DNA of 64,000 bases, taken from NCBI GenBank assembly GCA_035524955.1, contig DATLFG010000030.1, positions 33,524-97,523 of the forward strand, read 5' to 3'. This stretch comes from CAMLFJ01 sp035524955. GTDB taxonomy: Bacteria; Methylomirabilota; Methylomirabilia; Rokubacteriales; CSP1-6. The position numbers and the translations under genes were made by a program. Positions 36,362 to 45,534 of the stretch are shown piece after piece. The notes under the pieces are model-generated. The model ran no database searches. It was not told the origin of the DNA and saw nothing but the letters and a program-made list of their open reading frames with translations. Position 1 is the first letter of the stretch; every line of letters begins with the position of its first letter.

Positions 36362-39300
36362 CTACTCGGCCTTGAAGTACTTGGCCTCGGGGTGGTGGAA
36401 GACCAGCGCGGAGACCGACGCCTCCGGGTCCATCATGTACCCCTCGGTGAGCCCGAGGCCCACCTGCTCGGGGCGGAGCAGGTCGAACAGGATGCGCTGG
36501 TCGGCGAGATCCGGGCAGGCCGGATAGCCGAACGATACGCGGATGCCGCGGTAGTGCGCCTTGAGCTTGTCCGCGAGCGGCAGGCCGGGCGCATCCGGGA
36601 AGCCCCACTGGGTCCGCAGCCGGGCGTGGAGCATCTCGGCGAAGGCCTCCGCGGTCTCGATGGCCAGGGCCTGCAGCGCGTGGGACCGGAGGTACTGGCC
36701 TTCGTCCTTCCAGCGCTCGGCCAGGTCGCGCACCCCGGCGCCGCAGGTGACCGCGAAGAGCGCGACGTAGTCCTTCTCGCCGCCGCCCTGCTCGCGCACG
36801 TAGTCGGACAGGCAGAGCCGTTCGCCGGCGGCCTGGCGCGGGAAGTGAAAGCGCGCGACCTCCGCGCCCTCGTCGAAGAGCAGGAGATCGTCGCCCGCCG
36901 CCGCCGCCTCGTAGAACCGGTAGAGGCCGTTGGCCCGGATCAGCCCCTGCTCGACCGCCTCTCGCTCGAGCTGCTCGACCACCGCGTTGATCTCGACCGC
37001 CTTCGCATCACCCTGCTCGAGCAGCCGCGCCACCGCGCCCTTCACGCCCAGGTGGCGGCCCAGCAGCATCTGGAGGTTCAGGTACGGGAAGACGTGGGTG
37101 AGCGGGACGTTGCGCAGTACGTGGAGATCGAGGTCCGGCGGGGTCGGCACCGGCGCCGAGCGCGAGACGGCCGACCGGCTCGGCGCGGCCCCGGGCGCGG
37201 GTGCCACCGCCGCGGCCGTGGCCGCCTCGGAGCCCGCGCGCAGCGCGTCCTGATCGGCGCGCAGGCGCTCGACCAGCGCGTCCCGCGTGGTGGCGCCGAA
37301 GAGCCGGTTGGCCAGGTCGAGGCCGTCCATCGCGTCCTTGGCGTACAGCGTGAGGCCGCCGTACTCGCTGGCGATCCGCGTCGCGGTGAACTTGCGGGTC
37401 AGCGCCGCCCCGCCCACGAAGAGCGGGATCTCCACGCCCGCCGCGCGCAGGTCCTGGGCGGTGATCACCATCTGCTGCGCCGACTTGACCAGCAGCCCGG
37501 AGAGCCCGATCGCGTCGGGCTTGTGGCTGTGGTAGGCGGCGATCAGGTCCTCCGGCGGCACCTTGATCCCGAGGTTGACGATCCGGTAGCCGTTGTTCTT
37601 GAGGATGATCTCGACCAGGTTCTTGCCGATGTCGTGGACGTCGCCCTTCACGGTGGCGAGCACGATGGTCCCGCGCGAGGCGCTCTCGTCCTTCGCCATG
37701 AACGGCTCGAGGTAGGCCACGGAGGCCTTCATGGCTTCCGCGGACTGGAGCACCTCCGCCACGATGAGCTGGTTGTCGTTGAAGAGGCGTCCGACCTCCT
37801 CCATGCCTCGCATGAGCGGCCCGTTGATGATGTCGAGCGCGCTCTGCTCCTCCAGCTTGAGCGCCAGGTCGTCGAGCAGGCCCTCCTTGGAGCCTTCCAC
37901 GATGCAGCGCGCCAGCCGCTCGTCCAGCGGCAGCTCGACGCCGGTGTCCTTGGGCGCCCGCGTGCGCCCGCGGAAGTGGGCGGCGAAGGCGGCCACCGGA
38001 TCCGCCCCGCGCCAGTAGAGGAGGTCCTCGGCGAGCTTGCGCTCCTCCTCCGGGATCGAGGCGTAGCGCTCGAGCCGCTCGCTGTTGACGATCGCGTAGT
38101 CGAGGCCGGCCTTGGTGCACTCGTAGAGGAAGACCGCGTTCAGCACCTCGCGGCCGGCGGCGGGCAGGCCGAACGACACGTTCGAGATGCCGAGGATCGT
38201 CTTGCATCGAGGAAAGCGGGCCTTGATGCCCCGAACGCCCTCGATGGTCTCGACCGCGGAGCCGATGTAGTTGGCGTCGCCGGTGCCCACCGGAAAGACG
38301 AGCGGGTCGAAGATCAGATCGCGCTCGGGTACCCCGTACTTCCCGGTGAGCAGCTCGTGGCTGCGCTCCGCGATGGCCAGCTTACGCTGCCGGGTGACCG
38401 CCATGCCCTGCTGCTTGTCCTCGTCGATGCAGCCCACCACCACCGCGGCGCCGTAGGCGCGGATCAGCGGGACCACGAGCTCGAACCGCTCCTCGCCGTC
38501 CTCCAGGTTGATCGAGTTGACGAGGGCCTTGCCCTGGCACTTGCGCAGCGCCAGCTCGAGCACCCGGGCGTCGGTGGAGTCGATCATCAGCGGGGCCTTG
38601 ACCTTGCGGGTCAGGAAATCCATGAAGCGGTCCATGTCGGCCGCCTCGTCGCGATCCGGGTTGGCGAGGCAGACGTCCAGCACCTGCGCCCCGCCCCGGA
38701 CCTGCGCCCGCCCGATCTCGGAGGCCTCCTCGAACTTCTCCTCGACGATCAATTCCTTGAAGCGCCGCGAGCCGATCACGTTGGTACGCTCGCCCACGAT
38801 GACCGGCCGCAGGTCCTCGCTCGGGTACACCGCCTCGATGCCGCTCACCGCGGGCGCCCGGTCCGCCGCGGGCACCCGGGGCACCCGCCCCGCCACCAGA
38901 CCGGCCAGCGCGCGCGTATGGTCCGGAGTCGTCCCGCAGCAGCCGCCGACGACGTTCACCCAGCCCTCGTCCACGAAGCGGCGCATCTTGTGGGCCAGAC
39001 TCTCCGCGGTTTCTTCATAGTGGCCGTGCTCGTCGGGCAGGCCCGCGTTCGGGTAGACCGTGACGAAGCAGGTGGCCACCTCCGAGAGCGTGCGCAGGTG
39101 GTCGGTCATGAACTCGGGGCCGGTGGCGCAGTTGAGCCCGATCGAGAAGAGGCCCAGGTGCTCGAGCGAGGCGTACAGCGCGTCCACGTCCTGCCCGGCC
39201 AGCATGGTGCCCATGGGCTCGACGGTGCCGCTCACCATGAGGGGGAGGCTGACGCCGGCCTCGGCCATCGCCTGCCGCACCCCGATCGCCGCCGCCTTGA

Positions 39301-39820
39301 CGTTGAGGGTATCTTGGCAGGTCTCGAGCAGCAGCGCGTCCACCCCGCCCTCGATTAGGGCGCGCGCCTGGCGATAGTAGCCGTCGCGCACCTCCTCGAA
39401 GGTCACGTTCGCGGTGACGGTGATGGTCCGGGTGCCCGGGCCCATCGCTCCGAGGGCGAAGCGCGGCCGATCCCCCGTGAAGGCCCGGTCCACGGCCGCG
39501 CGGCAGATTCGGGCGGCGGCCAGGGTGATGTCGTGGCAGCGATCGGCCAATCCATATTCGGCCAGTACATACGGGGCGCACCCGAAGGTATTGGTCGAGA
39601 TCAGGTCGGCGCCTGCCTCCAGATAGGCCGCATGGATGTCGGCGACGACGTCGGGCCGCGTGAGGTTGAGCTGCTCGTTGCAGCCTTCGTACTTGGGCCC
39701 GCCGAAATCGGCGGCGGTGAGCCCCCGGTTCTGGATCATGGTGCCCATGGCGCCGTCCAGGACCAGGATGCGTTGCCGCATCAGGTTGTCCAGGAGGACG
39801 GAGCGCTCGGGAATGGCCAT
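36362..39820 (-). CDS. metH: Cobalamin-dependent methionine synthase
   Basis: A full-length 1,152-residue enzyme. Domains: homocysteine-binding barrel (about 1-320; ends with zinc-site GGCCGTTP), methyltetrahydrofolate pterin-binding barrel (about 350-610; VIVGERTNVIGSRRF and IDSTDARVLELAL), cobalamin-binding cap and Rossmann part (about 640-880; GDVHDIGKN supplies the B12 His, also GLSGLLVKSAQQM), a Pro/Ala linker, and the AdoMet reactivation domain (about 930-1152; GIRVSFGYPACPDLADQ). It makes methionine from homocysteine. No cobalamin riboswitch is visible upstream. A weak -10 (TAGAAT) lies seven bases before ATG 39820. Confidence 0.97.
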   Translation of the reverse strand: MAIPERSVLLDNLMRQRILVLDGAMGTMIQNRGLTAADFGGPKYEGCNEQLNLTRPDVVADIHAAYLEAGADLISTNTFGCAPYVLAEYGLADRCHDITLAAARICRAAVDRAFTGDRPRFALGAMGPGTRTITVTANVTFEEVRDGYYRQARALIEGGVDALLLETCQDTLNVKAAAIGVRQAMAEAGVSLPLMVSGTVEPMGTMLAGQDVDALYASLEHLGLFSIGLNCATGPEFMTDHLRTLSEVATCFVTVYPNAGLPDEHGHYEETAESLAHKMRRFVDEGWVNVVGGCCGTTPDHTRALAGLVAGRVPRVPAADRAPAVSGIEAVYPSEDLRPVIVGERTNVIGSRRFKELIVEEKFEEASEIGRAQVRGGAQVLDVCLANPDRDEAADMDRFMDFLTRKVKAPLMIDSTDARVLELALRKCQGKALVNSINLEDGEERFELVVPLIRAYGAAVVVGCIDEDKQQGMAVTRQRKLAIAERSHELLTGKYGVPERDLIFDPLVFPVGTGDANYIGSAVETIEGVRGIKARFPRCKTILGISNVSFGLPAAGREVLNAVFLYECTKAGLDYAIVNSERLERYASIPEEERKLAEDLLYWRGADPVAAFAAHFRGRTRAPKDTGVELPLDERLARCIVEGSKEGLLDDLALKLEEQSALDIINGPLMRGMEEVGRLFNDNQLIVAEVLQSAEAMKASVAYLEPFMAKDESASRGTIVLATVKGDVHDIGKNLVEIILKNNGYRIVNLGIKVPPEDLIAAYHSHKPDAIGLSGLLVKSAQQMVITAQDLRAAGVEIPLFVGGAALTRKFTATRIASEYGGLTLYAKDAMDGLDLANRLFGATTRDALVERLRADQDALRAGSEAATAAAVAPAPGAAPSRSAVSRSAPVPTPPDLDLHVLRNVPLTHVFPYLNLQMLLGRHLGVKGAVARLLEQGDAKAVEINAVVEQLEREAVEQGLIRANGLYRFYEAAAAGDDLLLFDEGAEVARFHFPRQAAGERLCLSDYVREQGGGEKDYVALFAVTCGAGVRDLAERWKDEGQYLRSHALQALAIETAEAFAEMLHARLRTQWGFPDAPGLPLADKLKAHYRGIRVSFGYPACPDLADQRILFDLLRPEQVGLGLTEGYMMDPEASVSALVFHHPEAKYFKAE

Positions 39821-39826
39821 GGGGTC

Positions 39827-39832
39827 ATTCTA
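39827..39832 (-). promoter_or_regulatory. Candidate -10 box of metH (TAGAAT)
   Basis: Minus-strand TAGAAT ends six bases before ATG 39820, so a leaderless or near-leaderless transcript would result. The rest of 39833-39921 is a GC-rich stretch with GGCCGGCT/AGCCGGC inverted copies, possibly ending the acyl-CoA ligase transcript. Confidence 0.4.
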
Positions 39833-39921
39833 GCGCATGCGCGCGGCCGGCTAGCGCGCGCGGAGCCGGCTGGCGTCGGCTGGCGCAGCCGTGGTCTACG
39901 GCCGTGCGGCCCGACGCGTGG

Positions 39922-41532
39922 TCAGCCGCGCTTCTTGCGGGCCCGGACGTCCACCACCCCGGGCCGGCGGCGAGGATCCTCGCCCCGCGGGAAGATCTGG
40001 GTCTTCTGGACCTTCTGGGTGCCCGTGGTGGGCAGGCTCTCGACGAACAGGACCCAGCCGGGCGCCTTGAAGTATGCGAGGCGCTCGAGGCAGTGGTCGC
40101 AGAGGCGCTCGGCCAGGGCCCGGTCGGCCGTGGCGCCGGGCATCGGGACGACGCAGGCCAGGACTTCTTCCTCGCGGATCTCGTCAGGCACCGCCACCAC
40201 CGCCACCTGGGCGACATCCTCGTGGGTCTGGAGCGCGGCCTCGACCTCCGCGGCGGCGATGTTCTCCCCCGAGCGCCGGATGATGTTCTTCTTGCGGTCC
40301 ACGAAGACCAGCATGCCGTCGGCGGTCCGGCGCACCACGTCACCGGTGTGGAACCACTCCCCCCGCCACGCCTCGCGCGTGGCGTCGTCGTTCTTGAGGT
40401 AGCCCGCGAAGAACCCGTGGCGTGGACCTTCGGGCCCGCCCCAGCGTACGAGCAGCTCCCCTTCCGCCTCGGGCGCCACCTCGCGGTCCCGGTCGTCCAC
40501 GAGCCGGGCCTCGAAGCCGCCCCGGGCCCGCCCGAAGGCGCGCGTGTGGATCGCGCGGGGCTCGATGCAGTCGGCGAAGATCCGACCGGTCTCGGTCATG
40601 CCCCAGACCTCGACCAGTGGGAACCCGAAGCGCCGCTCGAAGGCCTCGTGGAGCTGCGGCTCGACGCCCGCGCCGAGCCCCGCCTTCACCCGGTGCGCGG
40701 TCTCCTCCGGCACCGGGTCCTGGTTGAGGAGGAGCGGCGGCATCACGCCCAGGTAGTGGATGATGGTCGCGCGCGTGGCCGCGACGTCGCGCCACCAGCG
40801 CCGCGGGCTGAAGCGCTCCGGCAGGACCAGGCAGTTGGCGGTGAGGATCGCGCAGGTCGCGGTCACCGCCTGGCAGTTCATGTGAAAGAGCGGCAGCGGG
40901 TTGAGGAACCGCTCGCGCCGCGGCTCGATGGCGAGCCGCCCGCCGAGGTCGCGATACCAGGCTCCCGCGTTCAGGTAGTAGAAGTTGCTCAGCACGCAGC
41001 CCTTGGGCCGGCCGGTCGTGCCGGAGGTGTAGAGCAGGCCGCATTCGGTGTCGAGCCCGGGCGCCCCGCGGCGCGGCGCGGGGCCGGGGCGCGGCAGCGA
41101 GTCCGGCCACGCGCCCGCGTCCACCACCGGGAGCGGCTTCGCCCGTTCATTGGCCACCGCCTCGAGCGCGGCCACGCGCTCGGTGATGGACACGGCCAGG
41201 TCCGCCTCCGAGTGCTCCATCTGGTAGGCCAGCTCGTCGTGACGGTAGTCCGGGTTCACGGGCACCACGCCACAGCCGAGGGCGTTCACCGCCAGGTAGT
41301 GGAAGAAGAATTCCGGACGGTTCTCGAAGAGCAGCGCGACGCGATGGCCGTGTCCGTAGCCGGCCGCCGCGTAGGCGTCCTTGAGGCGGAGCACTTCCGC
41401 CCGCACCGCCTCGTAGGTCAGCTCGACGCCGTCCGGATGATAGGCGCGGCCCGGGGCGGGCGTCGCGCACAGGAACGATTGCCCCGGCGCGGCCGTCGCG
41501 GTCGTCATGAAGGTGTCGAACACGGTCTGCAC
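39922..41532 (-). CDS. AMP-dependent acyl-CoA ligase, CaiC-like
   Basis: A 536-residue ANL-superfamily enzyme that activates a carboxylic acid as acyl-AMP and then acyl-CoA. AMP-binding loop LLYTSGTTGRPKG, VEVWGMTETG (A5 region), GEWFHTGDVV (A7) and DRKKNIIRRSGENIAAAEVE (hinge A8), ending with catalytic Lys in TGTQKVQKTQIF (A10). The pattern is closest to crotonobetaine/carnitine-CoA ligases and short or branched acyl-CoA ligases. Start GTG 41532; diverges from hyuB. Confidence 0.87.
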   Translation of the reverse strand: MQTVFDTFMTTATAAPGQSFLCATPAPGRAYHPDGVELTYEAVRAEVLRLKDAYAAAGYGHGHRVALLFENRPEFFFHYLAVNALGCGVVPVNPDYRHDELAYQMEHSEADLAVSITERVAALEAVANERAKPLPVVDAGAWPDSLPRPGPAPRRGAPGLDTECGLLYTSGTTGRPKGCVLSNFYYLNAGAWYRDLGGRLAIEPRRERFLNPLPLFHMNCQAVTATCAILTANCLVLPERFSPRRWWRDVAATRATIIHYLGVMPPLLLNQDPVPEETAHRVKAGLGAGVEPQLHEAFERRFGFPLVEVWGMTETGRIFADCIEPRAIHTRAFGRARGGFEARLVDDRDREVAPEAEGELLVRWGGPEGPRHGFFAGYLKNDDATREAWRGEWFHTGDVVRRTADGMLVFVDRKKNIIRRSGENIAAAEVEAALQTHEDVAQVAVVAVPDEIREEEVLACVVPMPGATADRALAERLCDHCLERLAYFKAPGWVLFVESLPTTGTQKVQKTQIFPRGEDPRRRPGVVDVRARKKRG

Positions 41533-41588
41533 GGCTTCCGACTCTCGCCGATACCGTCCACGCTGTCAATTCCGGCGCGCCGCTGAGG

Positions 41589-41594
41589 TATACT
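41589..41594 (+). promoter_or_regulatory. Candidate -10 box (TATACT) of the hyuB-hyuA operon
   Basis: TATACT matches five of six positions. A -35 is not evident at 16-18 bases. The leader would be about 88 bases and ends in the AGGAGGA site of hyuB. Confidence 0.4.
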
Positions 41595-41688
41595 CCGGAC
41601 GCGACGATGGACAGACCGCTCGGCTCCCCGCTGCGCCGGGGGGAAGATCCTGCCCTTCCGATCCGCTAGGAGCTCATCAGGAGGAGTC

Positions 41689-43374
41689 ATGGCGTCGGAT
41701 CCGATCACCGTCTCCGTCATCCAGCACCGCCTCGAGTCCATCGTGCAGGAAATGGGCGAGGCCATGCTCCGTACCGCCTACTCCCAGATTCTCAACTCGA
41801 GCCGCGACTTCTCCACCGCGGTCTTCGACACACGCGGGCGTCTCGCGGCCCAGGCCGAGCACGTGCCGATCCACGTGGGCGCCCTGCCCTGGGCGGTGTC
41901 CTCGGTGGCCGACTTCTTCAGGGACCGCATCGCCCCCGGCGATCTCTTTCTCCTCAACGATCCGTATCACGGCAACAATCACCTGCCCGACCTCACGGTG
42001 CTGCTGCCCGTCTTCGTGGGCGACCGGCCGGTGTTCTGGTCCATCAACCGGGCGCACCAGCACGACATCGGCGGGGCCACCCACGGGGCCTACAATCCGG
42101 GCGCCACCGAGATCTGGCAGGAAGGCATCCGCATCACCCCGCTCAAGCTCTACGACCGCGGCGTGCTGCGGGACGACGTGCTGCAGATGGTCGCGACGAA
42201 CGTGCGCCACCCGCGCGACTTCCAGGGCGACCTGCGCGCCATGATGGGCTCGGCCCGCATCGGGGAGCGGCGGCTCCTGAAGCTGGTGGAGGAGTACGGG
42301 CTCGAGACCGTGCTCGAGACCATCGGAGAGATCCTCGACGGGGCCGAGCGGCAGACCCGCCAGTGCATCGGCACTTGGAAAGACGGGGTGTACAAGGGTG
42401 AAGCGATTCTGGACGACGACGGGCACGGCATCGAGGACGTTTACATCCGCGCCACCGTCACCAAGCGGGGCGACTCGCTCACGGTGGACCTCACCGACTC
42501 GCACGACCAGGTGATCGGCTTCGTCAACTCGGCCTTCCCCAACACGATGTCCGCGGTGCACATGGCGCTGGCCTACTTGATCGACCCGCGCACGCCCAAG
42601 AACGAGGGCACGTTCCGCCCGGTCACCGTGAAGGCCCGGCAGGGCACGGTGGTGTGGCCCTACCCGCCCGCGCCGGTGACGCTCTCCACGAACCACTGCG
42701 CGCAGGAGATCGCGGAGGCCATGATCAAGGCGCTCGCCGGAAGCTGCCCGGACCGGGTGCTCGCGGGCTGGTCGCGCCGCTTCCGCATCGCCATCTCGGG
42801 CACGAATCCGCGGAACAAGCGCAAGTTCATCTGGCATCTCTTCCACGCCCGCGGCGGCGGCGGCGCGTCCTCCGCGGGCGACGGCTGGGAGACCGCCGGC
42901 GAAGGCCAGGCGGCCGGCGGCATCAAGTTCGGCAGCGTCGAGGTTGCCGAGACGCGCTTTCCGCTCTTCTTCAAGCGACACGAGTTCCGCACGGACTCCG
43001 CGGGCGACGGCCGCTACCGCGGAGGGGTGGGGTCGGTGCTCGAGCTGCGGATGGAGACCACCGAGCCCGCGCTCGGCAATACCGCGGGCGACGGCGTCCG
43101 CTACCCGGCCTACGGGGTGCTGGGCGGCAAGGACGGGCTCCCCCATCGCTACCGGATGCTCTCGCGGGGCAAGACGCGCGTGCTGAAGACGAAGGAGGTC
43201 GGCATCGCGATCCCGCCGGGTGCCGTCTTCCTGGTCGAGTCCATGGGCGGGGGCGGCTACGGGCCGCCCGCGCGCCGCCTCCCCGAGGCGCGCGCCGCCG
43301 ACCGGGCCAACGGCTTCGTCTCCGAATCGGAGAGCGGGCAACGCCGGTCTTCCGCTTCCCGCGCGAGGCCGTAG
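41689..43374 (+). CDS. hyuB: Hydantoinase B/oxoprolinase family subunit
   Basis: A 561-residue HyuB-type subunit. Blocks: RTAYSQILNSSRDFSTAVFD, HVPIHVGALPWAV, GDLFLLNDPYHGNNHLPD, HQHDIGGATHGAYNPGATEIW in part, NTMSAVHMALAYLIDP and GGVGSVLELRMETTEP. With HyuA it forms an ATP-dependent complex opening hydantoins, 5-oxoproline or acetone-type substrates in known relatives; the actual substrate is open. ATG 41689 has AGGAGGA at good spacing. The hyuA ATG comes two bases after its stop. Confidence 0.9.
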   Translation: MASDPITVSVIQHRLESIVQEMGEAMLRTAYSQILNSSRDFSTAVFDTRGRLAAQAEHVPIHVGALPWAVSSVADFFRDRIAPGDLFLLNDPYHGNNHLPDLTVLLPVFVGDRPVFWSINRAHQHDIGGATHGAYNPGATEIWQEGIRITPLKLYDRGVLRDDVLQMVATNVRHPRDFQGDLRAMMGSARIGERRLLKLVEEYGLETVLETIGEILDGAERQTRQCIGTWKDGVYKGEAILDDDGHGIEDVYIRATVTKRGDSLTVDLTDSHDQVIGFVNSAFPNTMSAVHMALAYLIDPRTPKNEGTFRPVTVKARQGTVVWPYPPAPVTLSTNHCAQEIAEAMIKALAGSCPDRVLAGWSRRFRIAISGTNPRNKRKFIWHLFHARGGGGASSAGDGWETAGEGQAAGGIKFGSVEVAETRFPLFFKRHEFRTDSAGDGRYRGGVGSVLELRMETTEPALGNTAGDGVRYPAYGVLGGKDGLPHRYRMLSRGKTRVLKTKEVGIAIPPGAVFLVESMGGGGYGPPARRLPEARAADRANGFVSESESGQRRSSASRARP

Positions 43375-43375
43375 C

Positions 43376-45412
43376 ATGTGGCGGGTAGGAATCGACGTCG
43401 GGGGAACCTTCACCGACCTGGTCGGCGTGGACGACGCCGGGCGCGTGAGCCTCGCCAAGTCGGCGTCCACTCCCGCGGATCCGTCCATCGGCGTGATGGA
43501 CGGCCTGGGCCTGCTGGCTGCCGAGCTCGGCACCGACCTGGCCGGGCTGCTGGCGGACACCGGCGTGATCGTGCACGGCACCACGGTGGCCACCAACGCC
43601 CTGCTCGAGCGCAAGGGCGCCACCGTGGGGATGCTGACGACCGCGGGGCACCGCGACGTCATCGAGATGCGCGAGGGTCTCAAGGACGACCGCTACAACC
43701 TGCGCATGGCGCCGCCTCGGCCCCTGGTGCCGCGCGAGCGACGCCTGGACGTGACCGAGCGGCTCCGCTTCGACGGCAGCGTGGAGACGCCGCTCTCGAG
43801 GACGTCCGCCGAGGCCGCGATCCGCCGGCTGGGCGCGGCCGGGGTCGGCGCGGTCGCGGTCTGCTACCTGCACTCGTACCGCGATCCACGCCACGAGCGG
43901 GAGACCCGGAAGCTGCTCGCCCGCCTCCTGCCCGGCGCCTACGTGTCGCTCTCCTCCGAGGTGCTCGCGCAGATCAAGGAGTACGAGCGCTTCTGCACCA
44001 CCGTGGTGAACGCCTACGTGGGCCCGGTGCTCGGCCGCTACCTGGGCAGCCTGGGCTCGCGGCTGCGCAAGGCCGGCTATCCGGGCGACGTGCTGATCAT
44101 GCAGTCGCACGGCGGGGTCGCGACCATTCCGGACTCGGTGCGTCTGGCCGCCGGCGCGGTGCTCTCGGGTCCGGCCGGCGGCATCGCGGGCAGCCGCCAC
44201 GCGTCGCGCCTGATCGGCGAGGGCAACCTCATCACCTTCGACATGGGCGGGACCAGCACCGACATCGCGCTGCTCGAAGGCGGCGAGCCGCATCTCACCG
44301 GCGACAAGGCGGTGGGCGCCAGCAAGATCGCGCTGCCGAGCATCGACATCCACACACTGGGGGCGGGCGGCGGCTCGATCGCCCGGGTGGACGCGGGCGG
44401 CATCCTCCACGTGGGGCCGGAGAGCGCGGGGGCCGTGCCCGGGCCGGCCTGCTACGGGCGCGGGGGCGCTGCGGCCACCGTCACCGACGCCAACCTGGTC
44501 CTGGGGCTGCTCGACCCGGCCGGGTTTCTCGGCGGGCGCGCGCTCCTCGACCCGGCGGCGGCGGCGGCCGCGGTGGAGGGGGTGGCGGCGCGTCTCGGGC
44601 TGGGGCTGCTGCCGGCGGCGGAAGGCATCCACCGGGTGGTCAACACGAACATGGCGGAGGGCATCCGCCTGGTGTCGGTGCGGCAGGGTGCGGATCCGCG
44701 GCGCTTCACGCTGCTCTCGTTCGGCGGCGCGGCGGGGCTGCATATCACCGAGGTCGCGCGGATGCTCGAGATCACCCGGGTGGTGGTGCCCCGCGTGGCC
44801 TCGGTGCTCTCGGCCTGGGGCATGCTGGCCACCGACCTGCGCTACGAGTTCGTGCGGACGCACGTGGGCGAAGCCGGCCAGGTCGGCGCGCGGCGGCTGC
44901 GCAAGCTCTTCGCCGAGATGGAGGCCGAGGGACGGCGCCGCCTCGGCGCGTCGTTCGCGGGCCGGGTGGACGCGCGCCGCTCGGTGGACATGCGCTATGG
45001 CGAGCAGACCTTCGAGATCCAGGTGCCGCTCGACGGGGTGGACATGGAGGCGGCCGACCTCATGGAGCAGGTGGTCGAGCGGTTCCACAAGCGCCACGAG
45101 GAGCTCTACACCTACAGCGCGCCGGGCCAGGACGTAGTGCTGGTCAACGTGCGGGCCGCCGTGATCGGGCGGCTCCCGGCCTTGCCCGCCGAGCCGTCGC
45201 GGCGGCTGCGCGCCGCGGCCGCGCCGCGGAGTCGTCGCGTGTACCTCGAGCGGTGGACGGAGGTGCCGGTCCACACGATGGACGGGCTGCCGGAGGGCCA
45301 GGAGGTCAAGGGCCCCGCCATCTTCGAATCCGCCACCACCACCGTGCTGATCCGGGCGAGCGAGCGCGCGGTGGTGACCGCGGAGGGGTGGCTGGATATC
45401 CGGCTGGGGTAG
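43376..45412 (+). CDS. hyuA: Hydantoinase A/oxoprolinase family ATP-binding subunit
   Basis: A 678-residue HyuA-type subunit of the actin/hexokinase ATPase fold. It opens WRVGIDVGGTFTDLVGVD (phosphate 1), has IVHGTTVATNALLERKGA, LSGPAGGIAGSRHASRL, LITFDMGGTSTDIALLEGG (phosphate 2) and GAGGGSIARVDAGG, and ends with GPAIFESATTTVLI. ATG 43376 is placed two bases after the hyuB TAG, and this start gives the exact family N-terminus. The pair forms one operon. Confidence 0.93.
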   Translation: MWRVGIDVGGTFTDLVGVDDAGRVSLAKSASTPADPSIGVMDGLGLLAAELGTDLAGLLADTGVIVHGTTVATNALLERKGATVGMLTTAGHRDVIEMREGLKDDRYNLRMAPPRPLVPRERRLDVTERLRFDGSVETPLSRTSAEAAIRRLGAAGVGAVAVCYLHSYRDPRHERETRKLLARLLPGAYVSLSSEVLAQIKEYERFCTTVVNAYVGPVLGRYLGSLGSRLRKAGYPGDVLIMQSHGGVATIPDSVRLAAGAVLSGPAGGIAGSRHASRLIGEGNLITFDMGGTSTDIALLEGGEPHLTGDKAVGASKIALPSIDIHTLGAGGGSIARVDAGGILHVGPESAGAVPGPACYGRGGAAATVTDANLVLGLLDPAGFLGGRALLDPAAAAAAVEGVAARLGLGLLPAAEGIHRVVNTNMAEGIRLVSVRQGADPRRFTLLSFGGAAGLHITEVARMLEITRVVVPRVASVLSAWGMLATDLRYEFVRTHVGEAGQVGARRLRKLFAEMEAEGRRRLGASFAGRVDARRSVDMRYGEQTFEIQVPLDGVDMEAADLMEQVVERFHKRHEELYTYSAPGQDVVLVNVRAAVIGRLPALPAEPSRRLRAAAAPRSRRVYLERWTEVPVHTMDGLPEGQEVKGPAIFESATTTVLIRASERAVVTAEGWLDIRLG

Positions 45413-45458
45413 CCGGGCCGCACCCCTCACCCCCAGACCACCCCTGACCTTCTTGATT

Positions 45459-45516
45459 GCTCGCCTCGGCTCCGGCTTCGGCTCGCCCTGCGGCCCTCTC
45501 CCCTGAGGGGAGAGGG
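45459..45516. repeat. Composite intergenic repeat with CCCTCTCCCC/GGGGAGAGGG hairpin
   Basis: Second copy of the composite element of 21919-22040: CTCGCCTCGGCT and CGGCTTCGGCTCGCC, then perfect 10-base arms (45494-45503 and 45507-45516) around TGA. It lies between the convergent hyuA and ilvD genes and may serve as a two-way terminator. Confidence 0.75.
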
Positions 45517-45534
45517 GAATAGGGTGGGGACAAC

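Noticed and set aside
36392..39358. A 988-codon open frame on the plus strand opposite metH
   Set aside because: Arg/His/Gly-rich translation with no domain; antisense shadow of a full-length MetH in GC-rich DNA.
39821..39921. Cobalamin riboswitch upstream of metH
   Set aside because: Only 101 bases, no B12-box (GCCACTG-like) element; only GC-rich inverted repeats.
43378..45447. A 689-codon frame parallel to hyuA
   Set aside because: Plus-two frame shadow; the hyuA frame carries all family motifs.
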